The notes beneath the pieces were generated by a model that saw only the letters and a program-made list of their open reading frames with translations, was not told the DNA's origin and ran no database searches. A stretch of 19,023 nucleotides of DNA. It comes from Armatimonadaceae bacterium (lineage in GTDB: Bacteria; Armatimonadota; Armatimonadia; Armatimonadales; Armatimonadaceae). The DNA lies in NCBI GenBank assembly GCA_030446525.1, contig JAUJNC010000004.1:1-19023 (forward strand), given 5' to 3'. Shown here piece after piece: positions 1 through 6,352 of this stretch. A program made the position numbers and the translations under genes. How positions within the stretch are numbered: position 1 is the first letter of the stretch; every line of letters begins with the position of its first letter.

Positions 1-191
1 TAACGAAATTTGCCGGGCAAATCGCTTGCTTGGCAACGATCGCAGCGATGTACTGAAATCCCGTCTTGGTCGTTTGGCTTTCGGACAAACGCGGCATCTG
101 ATATTAGGAACTGTCCTGCGTCTTCTTCGCGCCACTCCTTGTATATCAATGATCTGTAAACATCCAACTCGGCAGGAAGGTGATCGGGCAT
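1..191 (-). CDS. Hypothetical protein, C-terminus cut by window edge
   Basis: An open frame starts at an ATG on the minus strand (bases 191-189) and stays open for 63 codons to the window edge. It is preceded by GGGAG five bases upstream of the start and lies only 9 nt after the stop of the preceding gene, so it is the third gene of the same minus-strand cluster. The visible protein begins MPDHLPAELDVYRSLI, continues with a charged KEWREED stretch, then has FVRKPNDQDGISV and a CDRC pair. I do not recognise a named domain. The R-x-P-x(3)-DG-IS-V pattern recalls short uncharacterised proteins of cyanobacteria and Chloroflexi, from memory only. The CDRC pair could be half of a metal site, but the rest is missing. 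Its linkage to a DUF3467 gene is the best clue to its role. Confidence 0.7.
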   Translation of the reverse strand, partial: MPDHLPAELDVYRSLIYKEWREEDAGQFLISDAAFVRKPNDQDGISVHRCDRCQASDLPGKFR

Positions 192-200
192 GACCTCTCC

Positions 201-644
201 CTATAGGGCGTTGTACCAGTTCAACCAACGCGCCAAGGTAGATGAGTTCACCGGTTTCTCTATAGCGTGGTCTGTACCATCGTCATGATAGATGTATTCT
301 TCATCCTGCCCTGCTGAAGGCACAATCAACTTCATTTCCCGTCCCGGTTGCCGCCACCGAATACGAATACCGCCATCGCCATCAGGGGCCACAAATCCTT
401 TCGGGAATCCACCTCTGACATACTGTGCGGATTCTGCAAGAAGTTTTGCAGCCCGTTCACAAACACCAAATGTCGGATTAACTAGATCAGGATCATTCAT
501 CCTTGGTAAGTGAATCAAGGAATCAATCCTTGCCAATATTGTTTTGAGATTCGCATCATGATGGGATTCATCGGTTCGTATCGGCACAAATGGTAAGTTG
601 GTCGCACCGATTACGCTTGGTTGGGTTCTAATGACATTATTCAT
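201..644 (-). CDS. Hypothetical protein, ~147 aa
   Basis: This is the second gene of the left-end minus-strand cluster. The ATG at 644-642 overlaps the end of the DUF3467 gene (stop at 639-637), so translation is probably coupled; a TTG nine bases upstream (653) is an alternative start. The N-terminal half is a helical stretch (ILARIDSLIHLPR). The C-terminal half contains FVAPDGDGGIRIRW, then alternating hydrophobic strands (REMKLIVPSAGQDEEYIYHD) and a final LARWLNWYNAL. A Pro-Asp-Gly-Gly strand followed by a W and a short hydrophobic strand is typical of a small beta-rich family seen beside DUF3467-like genes, but I cannot name it with confidence. No catalytic motif, signal peptide or membrane segment is visible. 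Base composition is AT-richer than the genes to the right. Confidence 0.75.
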   Translation of the reverse strand: MNNVIRTQPSVIGATNLPFVPIRTDESHHDANLKTILARIDSLIHLPRMNDPDLVNPTFGVCERAAKLLAESAQYVRGGFPKGFVAPDGDGGIRIRWRQPGREMKLIVPSAGQDEEYIYHDDGTDHAIEKPVNSSTLARWLNWYNAL

Positions 645-984
645 CCGATTCAATTGGCGGCAGCCCGAACCGCTCCCTTCCTGAAGGCGTCAATCGGTTT
701 GTTAACTCTTCCTCAATTCGGCCCAAGTCACGCTCAAAGGCTTCTAGCTGTCTCTGAAGTGCCTGAACTAGGCGCTTTGCATGATATTGCGTAATGTAGA
801 TCGCCGCTACGGCTTCTGCTTTCGTTGGGTTGTCCAAGTTCTTGACGGCAAAGAGCAGAACAACCTCCTCCCCTGTGTGGGCGACAGAACACACGTTGGC
901 GAAGAAGGTAGAAGTAGTTGCCCTGATGTCTATTGACATGTTTACGTCCGCTGCTTCCGCTTGCTTCTCTTCTTCCTCTGCCAT
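637..984 (-). CDS. DUF3467-family protein
   Basis: The 115-residue protein has a short acidic N-terminus (MAEEEEKQAEAADVNM). A core follows (SIDIRATTSTFFANVCSVAH, then EEVVLLFAV), then AAIYITQYHAKRLVQALQRQL and a charged helical tail. The order strand, 'VxHxxEEVVLxF', then 'IYxTxxHAKRLVxAL' matches the DUF3467 family, small proteins of unknown function common in bacteria and archaea. An AGGAG lies about 13 nt upstream, which is long but usable. Transcription probably starts from the TATAAT near 1104-1109, and the gene leads a three-gene cluster running off the left edge. Function is unknown. Family assignment comes from remembered sequence pattern, so it should be read as likely rather than proven. 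Confidence 0.82.
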   Translation of the reverse strand: MAEEEEKQAEAADVNMSIDIRATTSTFFANVCSVAHTGEEVVLLFAVKNLDNPTKAEAVAAIYITQYHAKRLVQALQRQLEAFERDLGRIEEELTNRLTPSGRERFGLPPIESDE

Positions 985-991
985 GTGGCAC

Positions 992-1051
992 CTACGGCTC
1001 CTTCTCGGTATCGGTTCTAGGGTTCCGTTCCTTCGCCTTGTCCTCAGCCAT
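992..1051 (-). CDS. Possible 19-aa leader ORF before the DUF3467 gene
   Basis: A short frame opens with ATG at 1051-1049 and ends TAG at 994-992, seven bases before the DUF3467 start. It encodes MAEDKAKERNPRTDTEKEP, which is highly charged, and its opening MAED echoes the MAEE that opens the next gene. Only a weak GAGAAG precedes it. It could be a leader peptide whose translation feeds ribosomes to the DUF3467 start (whose own Shine-Dalgarno lies inside this frame), or pure chance. Confidence is low. Confidence 0.25.
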   Translation of the reverse strand: MAEDKAKERNPRTDTEKEP

Positions 1052-1103
1052 CTTCTCGTGTAGAAACGCGACTCGCCTTACTCACCCGGTCAAGTGACTC
1101 CTA

Positions 1104-1129
1104 ATTATACCCTTTCTGTACATACAGAA
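1104..1129 (-). promoter_or_regulatory. Promoter -10 box and palindromic operator of the DUF3467 cluster
   Basis: Reading the minus strand, a consensus TATAAT lies at 1109-1104, about 120 bases upstream of the DUF3467 start. Directly upstream of it, at 1129-1114, is TTCTGTATGTACAGAA, a perfect dyad of 7-bp arms (TTCTGTA/TACAGAA) around a 2-bp centre. It occupies the -35/spacer region, where a repressor would block polymerase. No good -35 hexamer is present at 16-18 bp spacing. The CTGT-N4-ACAG core resembles a LexA box but the spacing is 4, not the E. coli 8. An own-cluster regulator is not visible inside the window. Confidence 0.5.
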
Positions 1130-1653
1130 TACAGATGATTTTTAATTTTACGGAGCCGTGGTTATACCCAGGAAGCAGGCGACCTAAACAGCGGCGGGCA
1201 CACTTTGGCAAAAGATCGGGGGGACCGTGTATAATCAGGGTATGAGCGAAACGGCACAACCCGACATGGCGCAATCGGACCCAGGCGAGCAGGCACTATC
1301 TAAGCCATCCTTACCCCACAGCCTCTTAGCCGCCTGCCCCCTCATCCCCGCGCCGGAGTTCCAAGAGAAGCCGAGTTTTTGTGCAGAATCACCGCTTGCA
1401 CAAAATCTAGCCTAAAATGCGGAGTTCTTGTGCAAAGCCGGTAAGAGCCTCCACAAGTCCGACGGCAGCGCGGTCGCCGCGCCGGACGCACGCGCGGGAG
1501 GACGGATCCGGGTCATCTTCACAGGTCCGTGGGTACATGGTGAAGAGAGACGACCATGATCCACCTTTTTGCCACTGCCGCCGTTCGAGCCTCAGCCTGC
1601 ATGCGGGGGGGTAGCCGCGAGCTCGGCGGGATGCGCACTTGAGTCGAAACCCG
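1130..1653. other. Gene-poor spacer between the left cluster and the M28 gene
   Basis: No convincing gene lies in this ~520-base stretch. It contains a plus-strand GTGTATAAT (about 1228-1235) that looks like a -10 box, a weak 57-codon frame (1242-1415) without a good ribosome binding site, and the TTGTGCA repeat cluster at 1373-1435 described separately. Base composition switches here from AT-richer on the left to the GC-rich background on the right, so the junction of the left accessory patch probably lies inside this spacer. Confidence 0.5.
1373..1435. repeat. Cluster of three TTGTGCA elements, inverted and direct
   Basis: TTTTGTGCA (1377-1385) and TGCACAAAA (1397-1405) form a perfect 9-bp inverted repeat around an 11-nt loop. 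A further TTGTGCA at 1428-1434 is a direct repeat of the first: GAGTTTTTGTGCA at 1373 and GAGTTCTTGTGCA at 1422, 49 bases apart, differ at one base. Possibilities are an operator array, a stem-loop, or the edge of a small dispersed repeat. No T-run follows that would make it a normal terminator. Confidence 0.55.
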
Positions 1654-2652
1654 ATGGCCAAAGTAGGGCACAAGCAAAGGGGGGTCCGTACGCGGATGCT
1701 GCTGATCGCGCTGCTCTTTCTGGGCCTGCTGGTGGCCGGTTGGGCTCTGGTCACGCAGCCCGTGCTTCGGGGCAAGGGCGGAGCGGCCAAAACCTCGGTC
1801 GAGCCGGCGCGGCTGGAGGCGCACGTGCGCATGCTGTCCCGGACGTTGTCCCCCCGAGACGACGAACACCCGCAAAACCTGGATCGGGTCGCCGCCTACA
1901 TCCGCAAGGAGTTTGAGCGGGCCTGGGGGAGGGTGACGGAACAGCCGTTCCCGGTGAACGGCAGGACCTACCGCAACGTGATCGCGTGGTTCGGGCCCGA
2001 CACAAAGGAGCGGATCGTGGTCGGGGCGCATTACGATGCCGCCGGCCCCTATCCCGGCGCGGACGACAACGCGAGCGGGGTGGCGGGCCTGATCGAGCTC
2101 GCCCACCTGCTCGGCAGAACCTCGCTGCCGCGGCGTGTTGAGCTCGTGGCCTTCACGCTGGAAGAGCCGCCCTATTTTGCCACAGACCGGATGGGAAGCG
2201 CCGTTCATGCCGCGTCTCTCAAGAGGCAAGGGGTTCCCGTGCGGGCCATGTTTTGCCTGGAGATGATCGGCTATTTCACCGACGCCCCGGGCAGCCAGGG
2301 CTTCCCGGCGCCGGCGCTGACGCCGTTCTATCCGTCGCAGGGGAACTTCATCACCGTCGCGGGAAACACCGGGCAGGGGGCGCTGGCGCGCCGCGTGAAG
2401 AAAGTGATGAGGGGCGCCTCCTCGCTGCCGGTGTATTCCATCAATGCGCCCGCATCGCTGTCCGGCATCGACTTCTCGGACCATAGGAACTATTGGGAGG
2501 CGGGCTACCCCGCCGTGATGATCACCGACACCGCGTTCTACCGGAACAAGAACTACCACACGCCGCAGGATACGCCGGAGACGCTGGATTACCGGCGGAT
2601 GGCTATGGTGGTTCAGGGCGTCTACGCGGCGGTCCTCGCCGAGGCGAAGTAA
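1654..2652 (+). CDS. Membrane-anchored M28-family zinc metallopeptidase
   Basis: A 332-residue protein with a basic N-terminus (KQRGVRTR) and one hydrophobic segment at residues 15-33, consistent with an uncleaved signal anchor placing the enzyme outside the cytoplasmic membrane. All five M28 di-zinc ligand positions are visible: His126 (GAHYD), Asp137 (GADDNASG), the Glu170-Glu171 pair (TLEEPPYF; general base plus ligand), Glu203 (LEMIGYF) and His302 (YHTPQDTPET). Such enzymes are aminopeptidase- or carboxypeptidase-like exopeptidases, and the exact specificity is not predictable. Start choice is uncertain: ATG 1654 is used here. TTG 1639 would add five residues, and ATG 1696, just before the hydrophobic segment, is also possible; none has a strong Shine-Dalgarno. 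It is a single gene, convergent with the dehydrogenase downstream. Confidence 0.92.
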   Translation: MAKVGHKQRGVRTRMLLIALLFLGLLVAGWALVTQPVLRGKGGAAKTSVEPARLEAHVRMLSRTLSPRDDEHPQNLDRVAAYIRKEFERAWGRVTEQPFPVNGRTYRNVIAWFGPDTKERIVVGAHYDAAGPYPGADDNASGVAGLIELAHLLGRTSLPRRVELVAFTLEEPPYFATDRMGSAVHAASLKRQGVPVRAMFCLEMIGYFTDAPGSQGFPAPALTPFYPSQGNFITVAGNTGQGALARRVKKVMRGASSLPVYSINAPASLSGIDFSDHRNYWEAGYPAVMITDTAFYRNKNYHTPQDTPETLDYRRMAMVVQGVYAAVLAEAK

Positions 2653-2761
2653 AACGCGAAGGGCTGGGAGCGAAGGCCAACCCTGAGGAAATCCCAGAGG
2701 ATCCGGGCCACCAGCCGGCTCCCCATGGCGCTGTTCATGACGTGTCTCGGCCGCTCCCGGT

Positions 2762-3854
2762 TCATCCGTTCGGTGTGACGACGGCCTTCACAACGCGTGA
2801 GGCCTCTACATCGACAAGCGCCTGCCCGGCCTCGCCGAGCCTGGTAGCGATGTGAGACGAGGACGACCAGTCGACCCGCCCTCCGAAGCGGGCCATGGCT
2901 CCATGGCCCGCCACACGTGGCTGAAATCCGAGCCCCAGCAGCCGCGGATCTCCAGGTGCTTGCGGTTGATGTGCCGGTGGGGGTTGAGGAGGACGTCCCC
3001 GTTGTCGGTGTACTGTCCGACGATGACGTAGCGGCCGGCGTCGCGTACCAGATCGCACCTTCGGGGACGGCGTCCGGATTGCCGCTCGCCTCGACGACGA
3101 TGTCCGGCCCGTAGCCGCCCGTCGCGTCCCTGACGGCGCGGGCACGCTCCCCGGGTGTCGTCTGGCTGACGTCCATGGTCCAGTCGGCCCCGAACCGGCG
3201 CGCCGCCTCCAGCCGCCGTGCCGGCGCGCCGATCACGCCGACCCAGCCCGCCCCGCTGAGCAGCGCCAGCGCACAGGCGCTCAGCCCGACGGGGCCGCTG
3301 CCCTGGATGAGGACGCTGTCCGCCAGACGTATCTGGGCGAGTTCGACCGCATGGACGGCGGTCGGCAGCCCGCAGCCGCCGCCTATCCACTGCTCGGGCG
3401 TGACGTTCGGAGCCAGCGGCAGGACCTTAACGCCCGGTTTCAGGTAAATCCGCTCCGACCACCCGCCCAGCAACCCCTCCTCCGCGCCGTAGGTGATCCC
3501 GTACACGCGCCGTTTGGGGCAACGGGTGGTCGCCTTCAAAACCGTACAAAACCGGCAGGCGTGGCACGTCCCGTGGACGTCGAGGAACGTGACCGCGTCG
3601 CCCACACGGAGGAGCCGATCCTCGGTGTCGCGCACGTCCCCGCCCGTCGCGAGCACCTCGCCCACGCTGACGTGGCCGGGGATCAGCGGGTACGGCACGC
3701 CCGCCAGGCGCCCGTGCCATAAATGCACGTCGGTCCCGCACACCTCGGCGGCCAGCGTCCGCAGGACCACGGCGCCCGGCTCCGGCTCCGGCTCGGGGAA
3801 GCCGCGCACTTCGAGGGGCCGACCCGGCCCCGGCATCACCGCAGCACGAACCAT
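2762..3854 (-). CDS. Medium-chain zinc-dependent alcohol dehydrogenase, frame-broken
   Basis: The gene starts at ATG 3854 (MVRAAVMPGPGRPLEVRG) and ends at TGA 2764-2762 (VKAVVTPNG), about 364 residues. The GroES-like domain has the catalytic zinc Cys (VCGTDVHLWHG) and His (IPGHVSVGEV), plus the structural-zinc cysteines CHACRFCTVLKATTRC. The Rossmann domain has GSGPVGLSA. The normally conserved Glu after the zinc His (GHE) is Val here. The protein reads cleanly to PDAVPEGA near 3060, then changes frame (DLVRDAGRYVIVG...). It changes again near 2890 (ARFGGRVDW) and probably twice more between 2870 and 2845, yet family sequence continues to the end, so indel errors are likelier than decay. The substrate is unknown; relatives include threonine-, sorbitol- and alcohol dehydrogenases. 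Divergent from the PerR-like gene with a ~100-bp shared upstream region. Confidence 0.85.
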
Positions 3855-3940
3855 TTGCTTGCGTACTCTTTCCACCCACACGCACAACAGTCTAAAACGG
3901 ATGTGGGTTTTCGCGCATAACGCGTATCTTTTCCTGTTAA

Positions 3941-3948
3941 GGTATACT
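3941..3948 (+). promoter_or_regulatory. Putative -10 element of the fur-family gene
   Basis: GGTATACT at 3941-3948 sits ten bases before the ATG at 3958, which would give a nearly leaderless transcript. The ten bases AAGGTATACT recur exactly upstream of the TOBE gene on the minus strand. No recognisable -35 lies at 16-18 bp, and no classical Fur or Per box was found in the 103-bp divergent spacer. Confidence 0.35.
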
Positions 3949-3957
3949 AAGAACAAG

Positions 3958-4347
3958 ATGAAACGGACGCGAAACACGGTCCAGAGGAAGGCCGTCCTGG
4001 ATGCGGTCCGCTGCCTGCCGGGACATCCCACGGCGGCGGACGTGTTCGTGCGCGTCCGCTCCGACTATCCGCACCTGTCGCTGGCGACGGTGTACCGCGC
4101 GCTGCGCGCCCTGGTGGAGCGGGGCGACATCGCGGAAATGCGCGCCGAGAACGTGGCGCGTTACGACGCCGGGTCGCGCCCCCACCACCACATCGTGTGC
4201 CGCACCTGCGGGACCGTGACCGACATCCCCCCCGTGCTGCCCGACGCCGCGCTCTGCCACGTCGAGCAGGCCTCCGGCTATCGGCTCGACCCGCACCCCG
4301 TCCAGTTCACCGGCATCTGCCCCGGCTGCGTCAGCAAACAGGCGTAA
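3958..4347 (+). CDS. Fur-family regulator with PerR-type metal ligands
   Basis: A 129-residue Fur-superfamily repressor. An N-terminal winged helix (residues 1-75, with TAADVF and SLATVYRALRAL) is followed by a dimerisation domain. Structural-zinc cysteine pairs are Cys81/Cys84 (CRTC) and Cys121/Cys124 (CPGC). Aligned by hand on B. subtilis PerR, the regulatory metal ligands fall at His23 (GHPTAADVF), Asp70, His76, His78 and Asp89. Asp at the last position is the PerR-type residue (PerR Asp104), where classical Fur has Glu, so a peroxide- or manganese/iron-responsive role is more likely than simple iron sensing. The ATG at 3958 gives the usual family N-terminus (MKRTRNTVQRKAVLDAV). It is divergent from the dehydrogenase, and its 3' end overlaps the convergent acetyltransferase by 17 bp. 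Confidence 0.92.
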   Translation: MKRTRNTVQRKAVLDAVRCLPGHPTAADVFVRVRSDYPHLSLATVYRALRALVERGDIAEMRAENVARYDAGSRPHHHIVCRTCGTVTDIPPVLPDAALCHVEQASGYRLDPHPVQFTGICPGCVSKQA

Positions 4348-5005
4348 CGCACCGCGCCGCGAGCGGCTTTTCCATGTGGTCGAAGCGGGAAAACCCGAAC
4401 AGGCGCGCGAGCGGCGCGGGGACGCGGTGCGTGCGGGTCGTACGGAAGCCGCGCCGCAGGTACAGGCTTTTGGCCGGGTTGTCCTCGATGACGTCGAGGG
4501 CGAGTCGTCCCAGGCCGCGCCCGAGCGCCTCGGCCTCCGCGGCGCCCAGCAAGGCGCCGCCTACGCCGCGCCCGCGCGCCTCGGGGGCGACGGCGAGAAG
4601 CGAAATGACGCACGTGTCCGCGCGAAGGCGTTCGTCGAACAGGCACAGACCGAGAAAGGCCCGCAGGCCGCCCCACAGGCCGAAATGGCGCAGCGCCGTG
4701 CGGGCGATCGGCCCCAGGGCGGCGTACGGGACGCCGGGCTGGCGCAGCAGACAGACACCCAGCGGCTTGTCCCGGGCGTCCGCGGCGACGCGGGCGGACT
4801 CCGGCGCGAGCCCCCGCGCCGCGAACAGGTCCGCCAGTAGGGCGGCGTTCCGCCCGGGACGGTCGCCGAGGAACGGCCGCATCTTCCCGCCGAAGGCGGC
4901 CCAAAGGATCCGCCCCAGCTCGGGAAAATCCGCGGGCGACGCCGCACGTATGGTCACCGGCTCCGGCCCACCCCGCGCCGACCCGACAGAAACCATGACC
5001 GGCAC
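4331..5005 (-). CDS. GNAT-family N-acetyltransferase
   Basis: A ~224-residue single-domain GNAT enzyme that would transfer an acetyl group from acetyl-CoA to an unknown amine. The fold is readable: N-terminal VTIRAASPADFPELGRIL (beta1-alpha1), LAVAPEARGRGVGGALL (motif A, the R/Q-x-x-G-x-G/A acetyl-CoA pyrophosphate loop) and DNPAKSLYLRRGFR (motif B). It is the last gene of the TetR-sigma-GNAT operon: the GTG start at 5005 is six bases after the sigma stop. ATG 4996 is an alternative start, and neither has a strong Shine-Dalgarno, so translation is probably coupled. Its stop end overlaps the convergent Fur-family gene by 17 bp. Being co-transcribed with a regulator and a sigma factor suggests a stress- or antibiotic-related role, but that is inference. 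Confidence 0.9.
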   Translation of the reverse strand: MPVMVSVGSARGGPEPVTIRAASPADFPELGRILWAAFGGKMRPFLGDRPGRNAALLADLFAARGLAPESARVAADARDKPLGVCLLRQPGVPYAALGPIARTALRHFGLWGGLRAFLGLCLFDERLRADTCVISLLAVAPEARGRGVGGALLGAAEAEALGRGLGRLALDVIEDNPAKSLYLRRGFRTTRTHRVPAPLARLFGFSRFDHMEKPLAARCVTPVC

Positions 5006-5011
5006 CGCGCG

Positions 5012-5572
5012 TCAGGCGGCCAGGGCCGCCCGCTCAGGGCCGCCCGCGCCCGCGGCGTCGGGCCGCCAGGCGAACAGCGCGCGCCGGAGCCGCCGGCGGG
5101 CGCGCGACAGGCGCGAGCGGACCGTCCCGATGGGCAGATCCAGCTCCGCGCTGATCGCCTGATACGACATCCCGGCGATGTCCGACCGGACCAGGACCTC
5201 GCGGTACCCGGTGGGCAGCGCGTCCACGGCGCGCGCCAGCGCCTCGTTCTCCAGCTTGGAGAAGACGGCGCGCTCCGGGCCCGGCTCGGCGGGTGTTACC
5301 GGATCGGGGTGGCAAAGGGCGTCGAGGGATATCTGGCGCGGCGCGCGCTTGGCCGAGCGGTACGTGTTGATGAACAGGTTCCGCAGGATCGCGAGCAGCC
5401 AGGCACGCACCGGGCCGTCGGCGCGGAACGATTCGAACCCGTGCAGAGCGCGCAACGTCGTCTCCTGCACCAGGTCTTCCGCCTCGTCGGCGTTCTGCGT
5501 CAGGGCCAGCGCGCGCCCGTACAGCGCCTCGCGGTGCGGCAGTACCATCCCTTCAAAATCGCGTCGGTTCAT
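5012..5572 (-). CDS. ECF-type sigma-70 factor (RpoE/SigW-like)
   Basis: A 186-residue extracytoplasmic-function sigma factor. Region 2 (about residues 10-75) contains ALTQNADEAEDLVQETTLRAL and the -10-recognition helix VRAWLLAILRNLFINTYRSAKR. Region 4 (about residues 112-165) contains LPTGYREVLVRSDIAGMSYQAI and the recognition helix LPIGTVRSRLSRARRRL. Start and upstream stop overlap as ATGA (5572-5569), with GAGGGG just before the ATG, so it is translationally coupled to the TetR gene. No anti-sigma factor gene (ZAS or membrane type) lies next to it; the downstream neighbour is a GNAT enzyme. That leaves transcriptional control by the TetR protein as the likely switch. Confidence 0.95.
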   Translation of the reverse strand: MNRRDFEGMVLPHREALYGRALALTQNADEAEDLVQETTLRALHGFESFRADGPVRAWLLAILRNLFINTYRSAKRAPRQISLDALCHPDPVTPAEPGPERAVFSKLENEALARAVDALPTGYREVLVRSDIAGMSYQAISAELDLPIGTVRSRLSRARRRLRRALFAWRPDAAGAGGPERAALAA

Positions 5573-6189
5573 TTCCCCTCACCCGCCCCCATGAGTGACA
5601 GCACGTGCCGCCGCACCAGATCAAGGCTGCTCTTCGCCGCGTCGTCGTCGCCGGTGACCAGATGCTGGATCAGGATGCCGTCCGCGGCGGAGACGACATA
5701 ATGTCCGAGCATGCGTGTCGTGATGCCGGGGGCCAGCGCGCCCCCCCCGGCAAGATGCCGCTCCACGACCTCCTCGATCAACCGGCGGTAGGCCGCGTAG
5801 AGCGCGCTCGCCTGTTTGCGCGCCTCTTCATCCCGGACGGCGCGCAGAACCAGATCGTAGCGGAGGATCCCCGGGCGCTGTTTGGCGATGTCCCAGATGG
5901 CCTGAGAGGCCGCCGCCAGCGCCCCGGCGGGGGTCGACGCCGCCTCCATCACGCCGCGCAGTATGCGCTCGGCACGGTACAGCGCATAGCGCACCGCCTC
6001 GGCCAGCAAAGCTTCCTTGCTGCCGAAATGGTAGTGGAGGGTGGCGATGTTGACGTTGGCTTCCTGCGCGATCAAGCGGGTGGTGATCTTTTCGTAGCCC
6101 ACGCGCGCCAGCGCGACGGAGGCGGCCTCCAGGATCTGCTCCCGGCGCTCCGCGAGCTTGTCTTTGTGGCTTGTACGCTCTTCAGCCAT
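5569..6189 (-). CDS. TetR/AcrR-family transcriptional regulator
   Basis: A 206-residue one-component regulator. The N-terminal TetR DNA-binding domain spans roughly residues 10-60 (RREQILEAASVALARVGYEK, then TTRLIAQEANVNIATLHYHF and GSKEALLAEAV). The remainder is a helical ligand-binding and dimerisation domain (RPGILRYDLVLRAVRDEEAR; GITTRMLGHYVVSAADGILI), similar in layout to TetR_C domains. The ATG at 6189 is preferred (GAGG upstream); a GTG at 6219 would add ten residues. The 27-bp dyad at 6213-6239, just upstream of this ATG and just downstream of the -10, suggests autorepression. It heads the operon with the sigma factor and acetyltransferase. The ligand is unknown. Confidence 0.95.
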   Translation of the reverse strand: MAEERTSHKDKLAERREQILEAASVALARVGYEKITTRLIAQEANVNIATLHYHFGSKEALLAEAVRYALYRAERILRGVMEAASTPAGALAAASQAIWDIAKQRPGILRYDLVLRAVRDEEARKQASALYAAYRRLIEEVVERHLAGGGALAPGITTRMLGHYVVSAADGILIQHLVTGDDDAAKSSLDLVRRHVLSLMGAGEGK

Positions 6190-6212
6190 GTGCTCTTGCC
6201 TCGCCGCAAGAC

Positions 6213-6239
6213 CAATCACATGATTAAATCACGCGATTG
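6213..6239. promoter_or_regulatory. 27-bp TetR-operator-like dyad
   Basis: The 27 bases from CAATCAC at 6213 to GATTG at 6239 form a dyad centred on base 6226. 11 of the 13 position pairs on either side would match if the two A/G-type mismatches per arm were excluded; by direct count the outer CAATC/GATTG and inner TGATT/AATCA arms are perfect and only three pairs mismatch. It lies between the -10 box and the start codon, the classical place for an autoregulating TetR protein to bind. Confidence 0.65.
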
Positions 6240-6240
6240 A

Positions 6241-6270
6241 TGTATACCTGATACAAAAGCCGCTTGTCAA
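6241..6270 (-). promoter_or_regulatory. Sigma-70-type promoter of the TetR-sigma-GNAT operon
   Basis: On the minus strand a perfect TTGACA (6270-6265) is followed after 18 bp by TATACA (6246-6241). Transcription would start near 6234, inside the operator dyad, and run into the TetR gene. This is the best consensus promoter in the window. Confidence 0.7.
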
Positions 6271-6310
6271 GACGGCCGACCGGTCGGGGTTTAAGGGGGG
6301 CCGAGAACCG

Positions 6311-6318
6311 TGTATAAC
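6311..6318 (+). promoter_or_regulatory. Putative -10 element of the SDR gene
   Basis: TGTATAAC at 6311-6318 precedes the SDR start by about 35 bases. The string ACCGTGTATAA around it also occurs at about 1224-1234, where it precedes no clear gene. No convincing -35 was found. GGGGAGG at 6341-6347 is a good ribosome binding site for ATG 6353. Confidence 0.4.
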
Positions 6319-6352
6319 AGCCTGAACCTGCAACGGGTTCGGGGAGGCAGCG

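Noticed and set aside
1242..1415. 57-codon plus-strand frame starting MSETAQPDMAQ
   Set aside because: AGGG lies only one base before the ATG, the TATAAT is too close to act as its -10, and the C-terminus runs through the TTGTGCA repeat cluster. No family-like sequence.
1556..1642. 28-codon frame with a purine-rich upstream stretch, stop overlapping the TTG at 1639
   Set aside because: Short and of low complexity, with no recognisable content; the overlap with the alternative M28 start looks coincidental.
2622..2738. Minus-strand frame beginning MNSAMGSRLVARILWDF
   Set aside because: It overlaps the end of the M28 gene in antisense and extends the wrong frame of the broken dehydrogenase. 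The hydrophobic N-terminus is suggestive, but nothing else supports a gene.
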